A stretch of 62,000 nucleotides of DNA from positions 144,421 through 206,420 of the forward strand of contig MNCI01011158.1 of NCBI GenBank assembly GCA_015680685.1, written 5' to 3'. The translations under genes and the position numbers were made by a program. Each line of letters starts with the position of its first letter. Position 1 is the first letter of the stretch. The notes under the pieces were generated by a model. That model had not been told where the DNA came from. It worked only from the letters and a program-made list of their open reading frames with translations, and ran no database searches. Shown in pieces: positions 1 to 11,040 of this stretch. The stretch is from Gnetum montanum. Lineage: Eukaryota; Streptophyta; Gnetopsida; Gnetales; Gnetaceae.

Positions 1-53
1 TGTACACATTCGTATTCATATGGTTGAGTGTAGGGGTACCTCGCCACTCATCA
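1..53 (+). mobile_element. 3' end of an Athila-type LTR (truncated by window edge)
   Basis: The segment ends in CCACTCATCA after GGTTGAGTGTAGGGGTACC. The same ending closes the LTRs at 51245 and 61918, and the solo LTR at 45826 (reverse strand). No primer-binding site follows, so this is a 3' LTR or a solo LTR, not a 5' LTR. The remainder lies outside the window. Confidence 0.7.
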
Positions 54-612
54 ATTATCTATATTTGGGCTTGGGAGGTCAAAAATGCCTTTTGGGATCC
101 CAAAAATTATAATTTAATGGGTTTTATATGAGGTATAACCTCTTATATGCTAGAAACACCTATAGGCGGTAGATCTCACCTATCCCCAACATAGAGGAGT
201 TTAGGTCACCTACCCCTAGCATAGAGGAGTCAAAGCTAGCATGGAGGGATGTAGGGGGTGGATCTTACCTACCCCTAGCGTAGAGGGAGGTAATGCTCAA
301 CATAGAGGGGTTTAACCTTCACCCTTGGTGTTGATCCATCATCCCCCCAACATTGACACCTCTTTCCTAGCATAGAACCAACATGGTAAAGATTTCAAAG
401 TTGCATGAACTCTAGCAAGTATCCTACAATGCCAACATAGAAGGTTGGAGATCCAACGTGGAAGAAGCAAAGCTAACATGGAAGGCACACCTTTTTTTAC
501 TATTTTTGGTAAACAAAATGACCATGGCGATATTATAGTTTCCATATATGTTAACTCATTGAATTTTGGGCACCTATCCCCTTGGACGTGGTAGAAATTT
601 GCACCCAATTTG
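54..612. other. Anonymous tract with degenerate short repeats; target of element B
   Basis: From about 150 to 500 a loose repeat recurs (CCTAGCATAGAGG and variants such as CAACATAGAGG, 20-45 bp apart). On the minus strand 339-612 has an open, coding-like stretch. It lines up across the B insertion with the open stretch at 10457-10699, so both may be pieces of one older sequence. I cannot assign a family. Confidence 0.4.
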
Positions 613-617
613 TAGCC

Positions 618-2615
618 TGTACCATCCGAAATCGTCAGTGAGAGGCTGGAATGAACAGACACCGAGAGATCTATAGAAGAAACAGTAAGGCCCTACCTTC
701 ACTTGAGGGCAAGCTGGAAATGAATGAAGGCAGAGTGTCTTGAATGATCTACATGTGGATCAAATGAGGACTTCCTCGAACATACACAATTGTGGTACAT
801 TGGGTTATACGTAAATGAATGCAAAACTGAACGTAAACGAATGAAAACGAATGTAAATTGTTAAAATGAAAAATAATGAAAACAACAAAAAATGTGAACA
901 GGAACAATAATGTAAACTACACGAATATAGGAAATAATGAAAACTATTTGTATTGATAAACGATTAAAATGTGCACCGGTCATAACGCAGTTGCGGAGTG
1001 GTTGCAAGGTGGACATTTAGCCCCGATGGATGAGAACAGATACTGGGAAGATATAGGTTTTGGATTGCAAGTGTACGACATCCAAGTCTGTATCAAGTCC
1101 AGCGTATGAGATTGATGCCCTGATTTCTTATGTGTGTTAGATTTAGATTTTTCCCCCAACCTTGATCTAGTGGAAAAACAGGAGATTTATAGGATTTTAG
1201 GTGCGAGATTCGGATCTAGGAGAAGACCAGTGGCTACGAGGTGAGCAAACTTCAAATCAACTGACAGGTGTGTGCATTGACTGGATGCATGAAATGTTAC
1301 AATGTACAACATGTAGTGTGACCAAGATCTCTTATGTTGATGTGTGTAATCCACAGCGTAAGAGCTTGATACGCTGAAAAATGCAAAATGTACAGAGAAT
1401 GTTAAAGTACAAGAATGGATCTACATGTTTGGCCTCCAGATCTACAGATCTGTGCTATTTTTGCTCCTCTAAGACCTCTAGCATGTGTGGATATGGCTTT
1501 GGTGTGTTTGCAGCATGTCCTAGCATCAGCTTCTAGCATCCAACATCCAGCATCTGGCATATGAAAGTGTTTACGCAAGGTTTAAGCTGCTGGAAGCATG
1601 TCAGCGTGACTAACAGCGTATGATATGAAAATAATGCATTTTGAACCTATTTTTGACTTGTGAGACCCATTTTTAGAGTGGATCTGCATGCCATGGGCCA
1701 TGAGGATTCTATGTGCCAAATTTGTGCTGATTTGGATGTCGTTTTGGCCCTGTTTTGGTTGGTGACGCTGAGCCTTACGCTGCTGGAGGCATGTCAACCT
1801 GACTAACAGCGAATGACATGAAAACAGTGCATTTTGAATCCATTTTTGACTTGTGAGGCCTATTTTGAGAGTGGATCTGCATGCCATAAGTCATGAGGAT
1901 TTTTTGTGCCAAATTTAAGCTTATTCGGAGGCTATTTTGGCTCTGTTTTGGTTGGTGACACTGATCCTTACGCTGCTGGAAGTATGTCAGTGTAACTAAC
2001 GGTGAATGACCTGAAAATAGTGTATTTTGAACCCATTTTGACCTATGAGACCCATTTTCAGATCAGATCATCATGCAAAGGATCATGAGGGTTCTGTGTG
2101 CCAAATTTGGGCTGATTTGGATGTCGTTTTGCCCTGTTTTGGTTGGTGATGCTGAGCCTTACGCTAAGCAGCGTCTAAAAAATAACCCCAGCGTCACCAA
2201 GTCAAAGTGGCACATTTGAGGCCAAAATCTTCATTTTCTAGAAGCTAGGACCTACTAGGGACCTTGGTGAAGGTCATGGGGGGTCCCTGTGCTTGATTTC
2301 AGCCTATTTTGACTCAGTTTCGGGGCTCCAAAAGTTGGTGACGATGAGCCTTTCGCTGAGCAGCGTCTGAAAATGTAGCCAAATTATACATAGCCAAAAC
2401 CAAGCATTTTGAGCTCAAAAATTTTGATTCTGGATGTTGGAAGTTGATGCAGCTAGCCGTGGGCCCTAGGGTGACCCTGCTTATTGAATCGTGGACCATC
2501 GGGGGCTGTTTCGGAGACCTCCAAGTTTGGTCATGTTATATTCATGCTTGGGTGGCTGCATGACTTAGCTTGAATCTTGTTTGAAAGTGCTAGGCCAAAA
2601 TTTTGTGGTGTTTCA
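618..2615 (-). repeat. Element B 3' LTR
   Basis: Direct repeat of 8400-10340, alignable over its whole length with many transitions. It begins (minus strand) TGAAACACCAC and ends GGTACA. The polypurine tract AACAAAGAGGG lies next to it at about 2617-2632. The LTR holds about three internal subrepeats of roughly 190 bp (listed separately). Confidence 0.9.
1588..2165. repeat. Three ~190-bp subrepeats inside the B LTR
   Basis: Units start near 1588, 1781 and 1971. Each runs from a GCTGCTGGAAGCATGTCA-like start through a GAGTGGATCTGCATGCC-like middle to TTGGTGACGCTGAGCC or a variant. A fourth, partial, more divergent copy is near 2290-2355. The 5' LTR has the same series at about 9366-9920, with a small deletion in the third unit. 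The subrepeats predate insertion because both LTRs carry them. Confidence 0.8.
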
Positions 2616-3639
2616 TTGGTCCCTCTTTGTTGACGCTTGGAGGAATCTACCTGAGAGGTGTCAACAAAGAAGTACAAAACACCACGAGAAACCAGGTATC
2701 AAGCATTGTTCTTTGGCACTTGGCCAGATGTCATTGCATCATGTTCAAAAGTACATGGGATCAGGAAATGAGGTTTTGAGATGTATAGGGGGAAGGTTTG
2801 TAACTACGAGATTAGGGATTGATGAAGGAATGGTTTTGTTTAATAGTTGGAGAGGAATGCTCTTGTGAACAGGTCATGTTGATCCTTGTCTATAGCTAGT
2901 ATCTAGTAGACTTGGGAACAAGGCATGAGATGTGCCTCCTTTGGAGGAACAAGACTCTTGTGTCCTATTTAAGAGAACTCAATGTCACAACCAAAGCCAC
3001 ACGATGAGATGCAACATGATTTTTTGAGACACGAGTGTTTATTTCTAAGACAAGTACCTTCCCACCTGGGGCTTGTATGGAAAGTGTCAAGGGTCTTCTG
3101 ATGGATTTTTCTCCTTGATTTTTTATATTTTTTTTTTACTTATTTTTTGTTTCTTTTTTTTGTGAGAAGTGCATTTTTTTTTGTTGTACTTGTGCTCATG
3201 TGCTTGTAATTGTATCATGGGCTATGTCGTGTTGTAAAACTACCTGGAGAGTTACAGTGTGCAATAGTGTGGTTCAAGTTTGGGGGGGTGACTGGGATGT
3301 ATCTGAGAAATGGGTAGAAAGAACATGTTAGGGAATAAGGGATGTTTGAGGAATTGGGAATGTACTTGTGAATGGTTTGATTAACCTGGTTACATGCATA
3401 AGGAACAATATGGTACCTTGTCACCGTGATGAACTGCATTCGTGTACAAAGACCTCTGGGTGTCATCTTGTAATCACAACTCCAAGAAGACAAGAAAACC
3501 ACAAGTGAATGAGTTAGCTTAACACTTTAAACATGGATGCAACCGATGGGATGGAGACACCGTGTGCAACCATAGGTAAACAAAATTGAGTAGCAGTAAT
3601 GTTGTCAGAGTCCATGTGATGAATTCATTGATCAGGTTG
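2616..3639 (-). other. Element B 3' untranslated region
   Basis: Between hairpin array 2 and the 3' LTR. It includes the polypurine tract (about 2617-2632) and a T-rich run near 3115-3180. Short open frames are present but show no family similarity that I recognise. Confidence 0.5.
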
Positions 3640-4010
3640 ATGATGACATGTCATTTGATTACAGCAAAAAATTAGTAGGGCAGTGAGGAAATTATTAGTT
3701 TATAGTCTTGGCAGACTATCGTGGATTAGTTTTACATCATAACACATTGGACGTTGCCAGTTTAGTATTGTAGCGGAAAGAGTAATGCTAGTTTATAATC
3801 GTGGTGGACTGTGAAGAGGCAAGCTAGTTTATAGTCTTAGCAGACTCTGGCAGAAGAATGTGGTACTTTAATGCCATGCTAGACGAGTGCTAGTTTACTA
3901 TCATTTCGGATGAGCGTTGTGTGGTGTCAATTTATTGTCATAACCCAGGATGGTGTGTGGTATTAGTTTTAAGTCATGATGCCAGGACTGTTGGTGTGGA
4001 TGCATGCGTG
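3640..4010 (-). repeat. Hairpin array 2 of element B
   Basis: On the minus strand, repeated units have a short inverted repeat followed by TATAAACTAG or a close variant. An example near 3825-3850 reads AGTCT, loop GCTA-like, AGACT, then TATAAACTAGC. The array corresponds to 31015-31640 in element A and lies at the same place, upstream of the 3' LTR. The units are more decayed than in A. Confidence 0.65.
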
Positions 4011-4124
4011 TACATCTGTATGATCCTGTAAACAAAAGCAACTAGAGAAAATAATGTTAAATAGCAACTACAGAAAACATGAACTGAAATGCACTAGTAA
4101 ATAGAAAATAATGCGAAAAGGTGG

Positions 4125-4230
4125 TATTTTAAGGCCTTTTCGGGCCATGAGCTAGTTTAAGGCCTTTTTGGGCCACATGCTCTAGTTTAAGGCCATTTTG
4201 GACCATAGTTTAGTTTAAGGCCTCTTTGGG
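4125..4230 (-). repeat. Hairpin array 1 of element B
   Basis: Four units on the minus strand of the form GGCC-N6-GGCC (or one-base variants) followed by TTAAACTAG, about 30 bp apart. They sit just after the end of the protease frame, as in element A (22701-22868) and element C (14840-15030). Confidence 0.75.
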
Positions 4231-6949
4231 TCACATGTAAACGCGTAAGCTAGTACAATGCAAACGAAGATGACGTATGCACAATGAACAAAGGTGAAGA
4301 GTGGGCAGGGATTAGACATGTTTTTGACCGCAGGGAAGTCTTGATTGTGTGGTTGTTTCCTAGTCAGACTTGGTCTAGGAGGTGTGCTAGGTTTTGGTTG
4401 CTCTAGGAGGCTTTCAATTTTTACCACTTGTTCAGGCGTTTTAGCTGTTGCATTTGTTGCCGTGGGTGTTCCATCAAGAGACTCTTCTTTCAAGACTTGT
4501 GACATGTCTATGTTGTGGATGGCTTGAAAGGGAGTGTTATCACCATGTATGATGACTTGTCCACCTTCGTATGGAAGGTGGATTTCTTGATGTATCAATG
4601 AGGAAATGGCCCATTGTTGGGCTAGCCAAGGTTTGCCAAGAATCATGTTGAAACTTGGCATATCTTCTATGAGAGTGAACTCCGCACTGGTGGGGAATTG
4701 TTCTCCTACCACAAAGGCTAAGTTGATTGTGCCCTTAACGGTGACACGTGATCCATTGAAGGATTTTAAACACGTGGTTTTTGCTAGCATGATCTCATCT
4801 TCCATGCCTAGTTTGTCAATGACGGAGTATAAAACTACATTTGTTGCCACGCCATCATCAACATGTACTCTGCAAATGGTACATTTCCCAGCATGTATGC
4901 TAATCGACAATGGAGCTATTGTGACATCACCTCGTTCATGGTTGACTTTAACTACATCATCGCGGAAGGCTAAGGTGTTTGAATCAAATCCTTGTGGTGT
5001 GTGTTGCCAAATCATTGCACAAATGGATTCCATGTTAGCAGGGATGTCCTCTATAATAGGAATGGATGCTAACGTTTGTGCTAAGGATTTGTGATGAGCC
5101 GATGATGTCATGACCAAGTAATACAAGCTCATGGTTATGTTCTTTTTTTTGAGCATTTGTTTCACCTAGGCCAGTGTAGCTACAAAGTCTGTGTTATTTT
5201 CCATTGTGTTGATTACTTCTGTATGGGTCAAGGGCTTGGGCCTGGTTTGTTTGGGATTAGGGGCAGGGCCCTAATGTTTGATTGTTTCTTGCTTGGTATG
5301 GCTTTTGTTTCGGGTGTGGATGTTGTTCATTGTTCGTTTGTCCTCTTCTGCTGCCATTTGGTAGGCTTACCTGTATTGTTGACAAGGTTGACTCTTGAGG
5401 GAGAAGAGGTTGAGCCATTGCCTATAGTTGGGCTCTAGGTAGGTGAGGGGCCATCGCGTGGTGGCACCTTTATGACAAATGGTAGTTTGAAAGGAGTCAT
5501 TGGTGTTTGACTAGCTTGTTGTGGCACCTTGATGATGAAATGTTTCTTTCCAGTTGTGGTCAGTGCATCATGCTAGTTTAACATCTTAGCAGATGATGGT
5601 GGTGGTACTTTGACCACGAAAGGTTTTGCAGATGCTCGAGGTGGCACCTGGATGAAAATGGGAGGCCTCTTACTCGTGGAGGTGGAGGGGATCATTGCCT
5701 TGCTGGGAGGCACATGGATCACAAAAGGTTGCCGCATAGGTTTAGGCTTACTATCTATGCCAATGGAGTTTATGACATAGGAGGAATTATCTATGCTAGG
5801 TTGATTTAGGGTGTTGATATTCAGTTGGCCCCATTCTATCATTTTCTAAAAATCATCCTATAAGGCATGACAGTTGTCAGTATTGTGATCAAACATCTAG
5901 TGGTAGTGAAAGAATTGATCGAATTTGAAGTTTCATGCGACCGAGGGCTCGTTTGGCACTGCTAAGGTGGGGTTCCTTAGTAGCTCGCAATACCTATCAT
6001 GTCTTCAGTGGGCATTCTTTGCTACTTGTTTGAATTGGATTTGCCTGGTTTTGAGGAGTTGCTCTAGTAGTTCAGAGAGTCGCATGGGTAGTGACGTGTA
6101 CTTAGAGCGGTCCTTACACTAGAAGTTGGGCTGTGATGTGGTCGTTGTCATTGTGGTCGGGTTGGTACTAGTGTTTGTGGTTTTTGTGCTTGTGGCTATA
6201 GTTGGTGATGTTGCCTTTTTCTTGGCAACATATTCATTTTTGTAAGCCACATAGGTGGGATCATTGCTAGTTTGTGTAGCTTGTTCAATGTTCTTGATTT
6301 GCATGAAGGCTTGGCTCAAAGTTTGAATGCTTAGGTAGTACAGTTTGGACTTAATGAAGTCATTCATGGCTCTCTTCAGAATCGTAAGCAAATACATTTT
6401 AGGGATGGACCCATGAAGTTCGTTAAGGGCTGCACTCCATCGTTGGATGAAATTCTGCATAGGCTCAAGTGGTGCTTGTTTCACCTGTATCAGAGTGTCT
6501 AGTGTTGCTTTAGGCTTCAGATTGTACTTAAACCTGGTAACAAACTGGTGTAACAGATCCTCAAGAGAGGATATGGAGTTACATGGCAGGGCTTGGTACC
6601 AGTCCAAGGCTATGCTCATTAAGGACATAGTGAACACGAGCAAGATTGTGTGGGGCCAAGCTTGAAGCAATAGAGTTTCTAATCAAAACATGACTAAGTG
6701 AGCATTCGGATCTCCCTTCCCATTGTACTTGGTTAACTGGGATAGTGTGATTCCCTTGGGTAAAGCTAATGGTGGCACTGAAGAGTTAATTGGATCATCG
6801 TGGTAGAAGTCCAGTACTTTAACTGCTTTGGTGTTGGCGGTTTTGAGGTGCTTTACCTCGTCAGCTAATGCTTGTATCCATTGTTTTGCTTTTGCCCACT
6901 CTTGAGTAGTAGGTAGATTAGTTGGTTGGGGAGATTGTTGGGTTGTCAT
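4215..6949 (-). pseudogene. Element B gag-protease polyprotein (decayed)
   Basis: Capsid and protease region of a Tat-like Ty3/gypsy element. Gag reads from about 6949: the FYHDDPI...KYNGKGDPNAH block, a capsid core with ALDWYQALP (about 6585), then QFVTRFKYNL and FIKSKLYYLS. A decayed knuckle-like FHYH...DHNT segment follows near 5880. A Pro-rich linker has repeated PFVIKVPP-like blocks. Protease spans about 5050-4550, with VDDGVATN in place of the usual D[ST]G motif and MILGKPWLAQ near its end. Gag is in one frame with a few nonsense codons; a frame change in the linker near 5170-5570 separates it from protease. Homology to element A is clear throughout. Reading runs directly into hairpin array 1. 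Confidence 0.85.
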
Positions 6950-7599
6950 TTGTTACTGTGGAGCAATGTTCAGAGTTGTGGTTGTGAGGTGTGGCACATT
7001 GAAGTGAGTGGATTGTTGAACAAGGGGTATGGTTCCTTGCCTAGCCACAAACTATGGGGTGACACCCTAAATGTGCGGAGTTGAGGTGATGAAAGGGGCT
7101 CCATGTGTTTGCACATGCAGTATGTACTGGGTGGAGGTGGATGTGGGTAATCTCCGTTGGGATATCAATGGTTGTATGCTCGTTGACACTTAGTGAGCGG
7201 TCGTCTATCCCATGTGAGGGTGGAATGATGGGTTCATGTAGGCATGGGGAGTGAGGGTGTAATACAAATCCTCATGTTTAGATTGTGCCACAAAGTCATC
7301 TTCCTCGTCTTGGTTTTGGGGCTCCTCAATGGGTTGTCATGAGTTTTGGCTCCTTTCCATAAGAAGCTGGGAGATGAGTCGATGCTGGGGCTCAAAAAGG
7401 GGGATGATGTCATATATAGAGGGGACAAATTTATGACCTCCCATGTATATGCTCTCAAAGTTTCATTTTGCCTCTTATTCTGTGGTGTTAAGGGGAAGGT
7501 TGGCCTGAATCCTCACATAGATAAAGTTGTACTGTTCCTATGTGAGGATTACGAAGGTGCATGCGTTAGAGTTCTGAGATGACTCCATGGTGATGTGTG

Positions 7600-8374
7600 A
7601 TGGGGCAACGTACGGGCTGGCTAACAAGTGCTGAGTGTGTTTTGGGCTAAGTGTGTAGTGTGTGCAGCATATGGTCAGGGCTCAGTGTGCAACGTGACTA
7701 GCGTGCAACATGTGCAAAAACTTTTCTAAGTGTCCAACGTAAGAACTTGGCAGCGTGTGCAAAAAATTTTCTAAGTGTAAAACTGCAACATGAGCAAAAA
7801 ATTTTCTAAGTGTAAAACTGCAGCATGAACAAAAAATTTTCTAAGTGTAAAACTGCAACGTGAGCAAATGACAATGTGAGCAAATGGTAGCGTGAGCAAA
7901 CTACAGCGTGAGCAAAAAATTTTCTAAGTGTAAAACTGCAGCGTGAGCAAACTGCAGCATGAGCAAATTGCAGCGTGAGTAAACTGCCACATGAGTAAAC
8001 TACAGCATGTGTTGAAAAGAGAAAATATGGCTAAGTGTTGAACAATGTACAACAACGTTTCAACTGCAATGTGAGAAACTACAGCATGAGCAGCTACAAC
8101 ATGAGTAAACTGCAGCGTGTGTTGAAAAGAGAAAATATGGCTAAGTGTTGAACAATGTACAATAGCATTTCAACTGCAGTGTGAGAAACTGCAGCATGAG
8201 CAGCTACAGCGTGAGTAAACTATAGTGTCTGAAGCTAAGGCACAGTGTCTGGACACTAGATGGAGCATCTGGGTGAGAAAAATAAGTGTTGGATGCTATG
8301 ATTCAAGCAAGAACATGATAGCAATGTGTGAATGCTGGATCTAGGATGCTAAGAGGTGGATCTAACAAAGAAAG
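7600..8374 (-). repeat. Element B leader with GCGTGAGCAAA-type tandem array
   Basis: Between the primer site and gag. The plus strand reads as imperfect tandem copies of GCAGCGTGAGCAAACT and GTGTAAAACTGCAGC units from about 7680 to 8230. A larger duplication (AAGAGAAAATATGGCTAAG) occurs at about 8015 and 8125. No coding potential is evident. Element C has a comparable array at 41180-41620. Confidence 0.7.
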
Positions 8375-8393
8375 TGCCCTCCTTCTAGCGCCA
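8375..8393 (-). other. Element B primer-binding site
   Basis: The minus strand reads TGGCGCTAGAAGGAGGGCA, 6 bp inside the 5' LTR. It is the same site, bar the last base, as in element A at 18450. The TGG start fits a tRNA CCA end. I could not match the acceptor stem to a specific plant tRNA from memory. Confidence 0.8.
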
Positions 8394-8399
8394 TTTTAC

Positions 8400-10340
8400 T
8401 ATACCATTTGAAATCGTCGGTGAGAGGTTGGAATGAACAAACACCAAGAGATCTACGGACGAAATAGTAAGATCCTACCTTCACTTGAGAGCAAGCTGGA
8501 AATGAACGAAGGTAGAGTTCCTTGAATGGTTTGCATGCGGATCAAATGAGGACTTCCCCAAATGTACGTAATTGTGGTACATTGGGTTATATGTAAACGA
8601 ATGCAAAACTGAATGTAAACGAATGAAAATGAATGTAAACTGTTAAAATGAAAAATAATGAAAACAACAAAAAATGTGAATAGGAACAATAATGTAAACT
8701 GCACGAATTTGGGCAATAATACAAACTATTTGTATTGAGAAATGATTAAAATGTACACCGATTAGAACGCAGTTGCGGAGTGTTCGCAAGGTGGATGTTT
8801 AGCCCCGATGGATGAGAACAGATACTGGGAAGATGCAGGTTTTGGATTGTAGGTGTACGGTGTCCAAGTCTATATCAAGTCCAACGTATGAGATTGATGC
8901 CCCGATTTCTTATGTGTGTTAGATTTAGATTTTTCCCCCAACCTTGATCTAGTGGAAAAATAAGAGATTTATAGGATTTTAGGCATGAGATTCGGATCTG
9001 GAAGAAGATCAGTGGCAGTGAGGTGAGCAAACTTCTGATCAGGTGATAGGTGTGTGCATTGACCGGATGCACGAAATGTTACAATGTACAGCATGTAGCA
9101 TGACCAAGATATCTTACGTTGATGTGTGTAATCCACAGTGTAAGAGCTTGATACGCTGAAAAATGCAAAATGTATAAAGAATGTTAAAGTACAAGAATGG
9201 ATTTGGATGCCTAGCCTCCAGATCTGTAGATCTGTGCTATTTTTACTCTGCTAAGGCCTCCAGCATGCATGGATCTAGCTCTAGTGTGTTTGCAGCATGT
9301 CCTGGCATCAGCATTTGGCATCCAATGTCCAACGTCCGGCGTATGAAAATGTTTACATTGGGTTTAAGCTACTAGAAGCATGTCAGCATGACTAACAACA
9401 TATGATCTAAAAATAGTGCATTTTGAACCTATTTTTGACCTGTGAGACCCGTGTTCAGAGTGGCTCTGCATGCCATGGGTCATGAGGATTTTTTGTGCCA
9501 AATTTGGGCTGATTTGGATGTCATTTTAGCCCTGTTTTGGTTGGTGATGCTGAGCCTTACGCTATTGGAAGCATGTCAACGTGACTAACAGCGAATGACT
9601 TGAAAAAAATGCATTTTAAACCCATTTTTGACCTATGAGACCTATTTTGAGAGTGGATATGCATGCCATGGGTCATGAGGGTCCTGTGTGCCAAATTTGA
9701 GCTCATTCGAAGGCTGTTTTGGCTCTGTTTCAGTTGGTGATGTTGATCCTTACGCTGTTGGAAGTATGTCATGACCTAAAAGTAGTGCATTTTGAACCTT
9801 TTTGACCTGTGAGACCCATTTTTAGAGTGGATCTACATGCAAAGGGTCATGAGGGTTATGTGTGCCAAATTTGGGCTAATTTGGATGTCGTTTTGGCCTG
9901 TTTTGGTTGGTGATGCTGAGCCTTATGCTCAGCAGCATCTGAAAAATAACCCCAACATCACCAAGTCGAAGTGGCATATTTGAGGCCCAAATCCTAATTT
10001 TCTGGAGGTTGGGACCTACTTGGGACCTTGGTGAAGGTCATGGGGAGTCCCAAAACTTAGCATTTTGACTCAGTTTTGGGGCTCAAAATGCTTGGTTTTG
10101 GCTAAGTATAATTTTGAGCCAAAACCAAGCATTTTGAGCCCAAAACTTTTGATTCTAAATGTCAGAAGTTGATGCAGCTGCCCGTGGGCCCCAAGGGGAC
10201 CCTGCTTGTTGAATTGTAGATCATCGGGGGTTGTTTCGGAGACCTCCAAGTTTGGTCATGCTGTATTCATACTTAGCTGGCTGCATGACTTAGCTTGAAT
10301 CTTGTTTGAAAGTGCTAGGCCAAAATTTTGTGGTGTTTCA
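8400..10340 (-). repeat. Element B 5' LTR
   Basis: Direct repeat of 618-2615. Its internal edge has decayed from CA to TA. The target duplication TAGCC follows at 10341-10345. It differs from the 3' LTR by many transitions and small indels, so the insertion is old. Confidence 0.9.
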
Positions 10341-10345
10341 TAGCC

Positions 10346-11040
10346 CAATCTGTTAGCCTTTTATAAAAAATTTGTATTCTCAATCATGGCCAAAAACCTA
10401 TAAAAAACCAAAACCTCACTCTATTTTAAGGTTTGAAACTTTGGCATTTTGGGTATTTAAGAACTCTTGCTACCTAGTAGAAATGTAGCTTCTTGAAGCC
10501 CTCTAGTATAGAACCATTGTAGCCTTGTTACCCATTTACCCCCTTGGGAATTATAAACTTTGGATGCTAATGCTACATCCCTAGGATCCCCAACTCCTTG
10601 CGTGGAGTACTTGGACCACCCAAATCTTTTACTCTTCTTACCCCCTGCAGTAACCAACATTGCAAATCTGGAGTAGTAGTAGAGAAGGTTTGATAGCATT
10701 GGAAGTGGCAGAGATACTAGATCATGGAGTTGATCATAGCTTCAACAAGCTCTAAACCCCCTTGCTCTTCTATCAAGCACAAATTTTGTACACATTCCTA
10801 AACTTATTCTTTATTCATTTAATAAAGTTTATGATTTCATTTTATATGCAATTTTAGATTTAATCATTATATTTTTAGTGCATCATTTTATAGATTTGCA
10901 TCTTTTCATTTCATTATTCCATTTTACACTTTGTAAGTCCTTTGGCGATCTATTAGACTGTCAAGATCATCTTGAGTCTTATTTTTTTAGAGGCCTTGGG
11001 GATTTGTGATTGAGGCTATTTTGACTAAGATTTTGACTTT
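10346..11040. other. Unassigned stretch between element B and the C antisense gene
   Basis: AT-rich. The minus strand 10457-10699 is open and looks coding-like. Across the B insertion it appears to continue in an open frame at 612-339. It could be decayed C sequence or an older insertion; I recognise no domain. The plus strand should hold the promoter and first exon of the antisense gene, but decay hides them. Confidence 0.35.

Larger units (their letters stand above)
618..10340 (-). mobile_element. Element B: pol-less Tat-like LTR retrotransposon
   Basis: A 9.7 kb minus-strand element. LTRs lie at 8400-10340 (5') and 618-2615 (3'), with perfect 5-bp target duplications TAGCC at 613-617 and 10341-10345. 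The LTR begins TGAAACACC and ends GGTACA (GGTATA in the decayed 5' copy). The primer site TGGCGCTAGAAGGAGGG is shared with element A, and the polypurine tract AACAAAGAGGG is the same as in A. The interior holds a leader array, gag-pro, hairpin array 1 and hairpin array 2, but no antisense gene, RT, RNase H or integrase. It looks like an internally deleted, non-autonomous relative of A. Confidence 0.9.
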
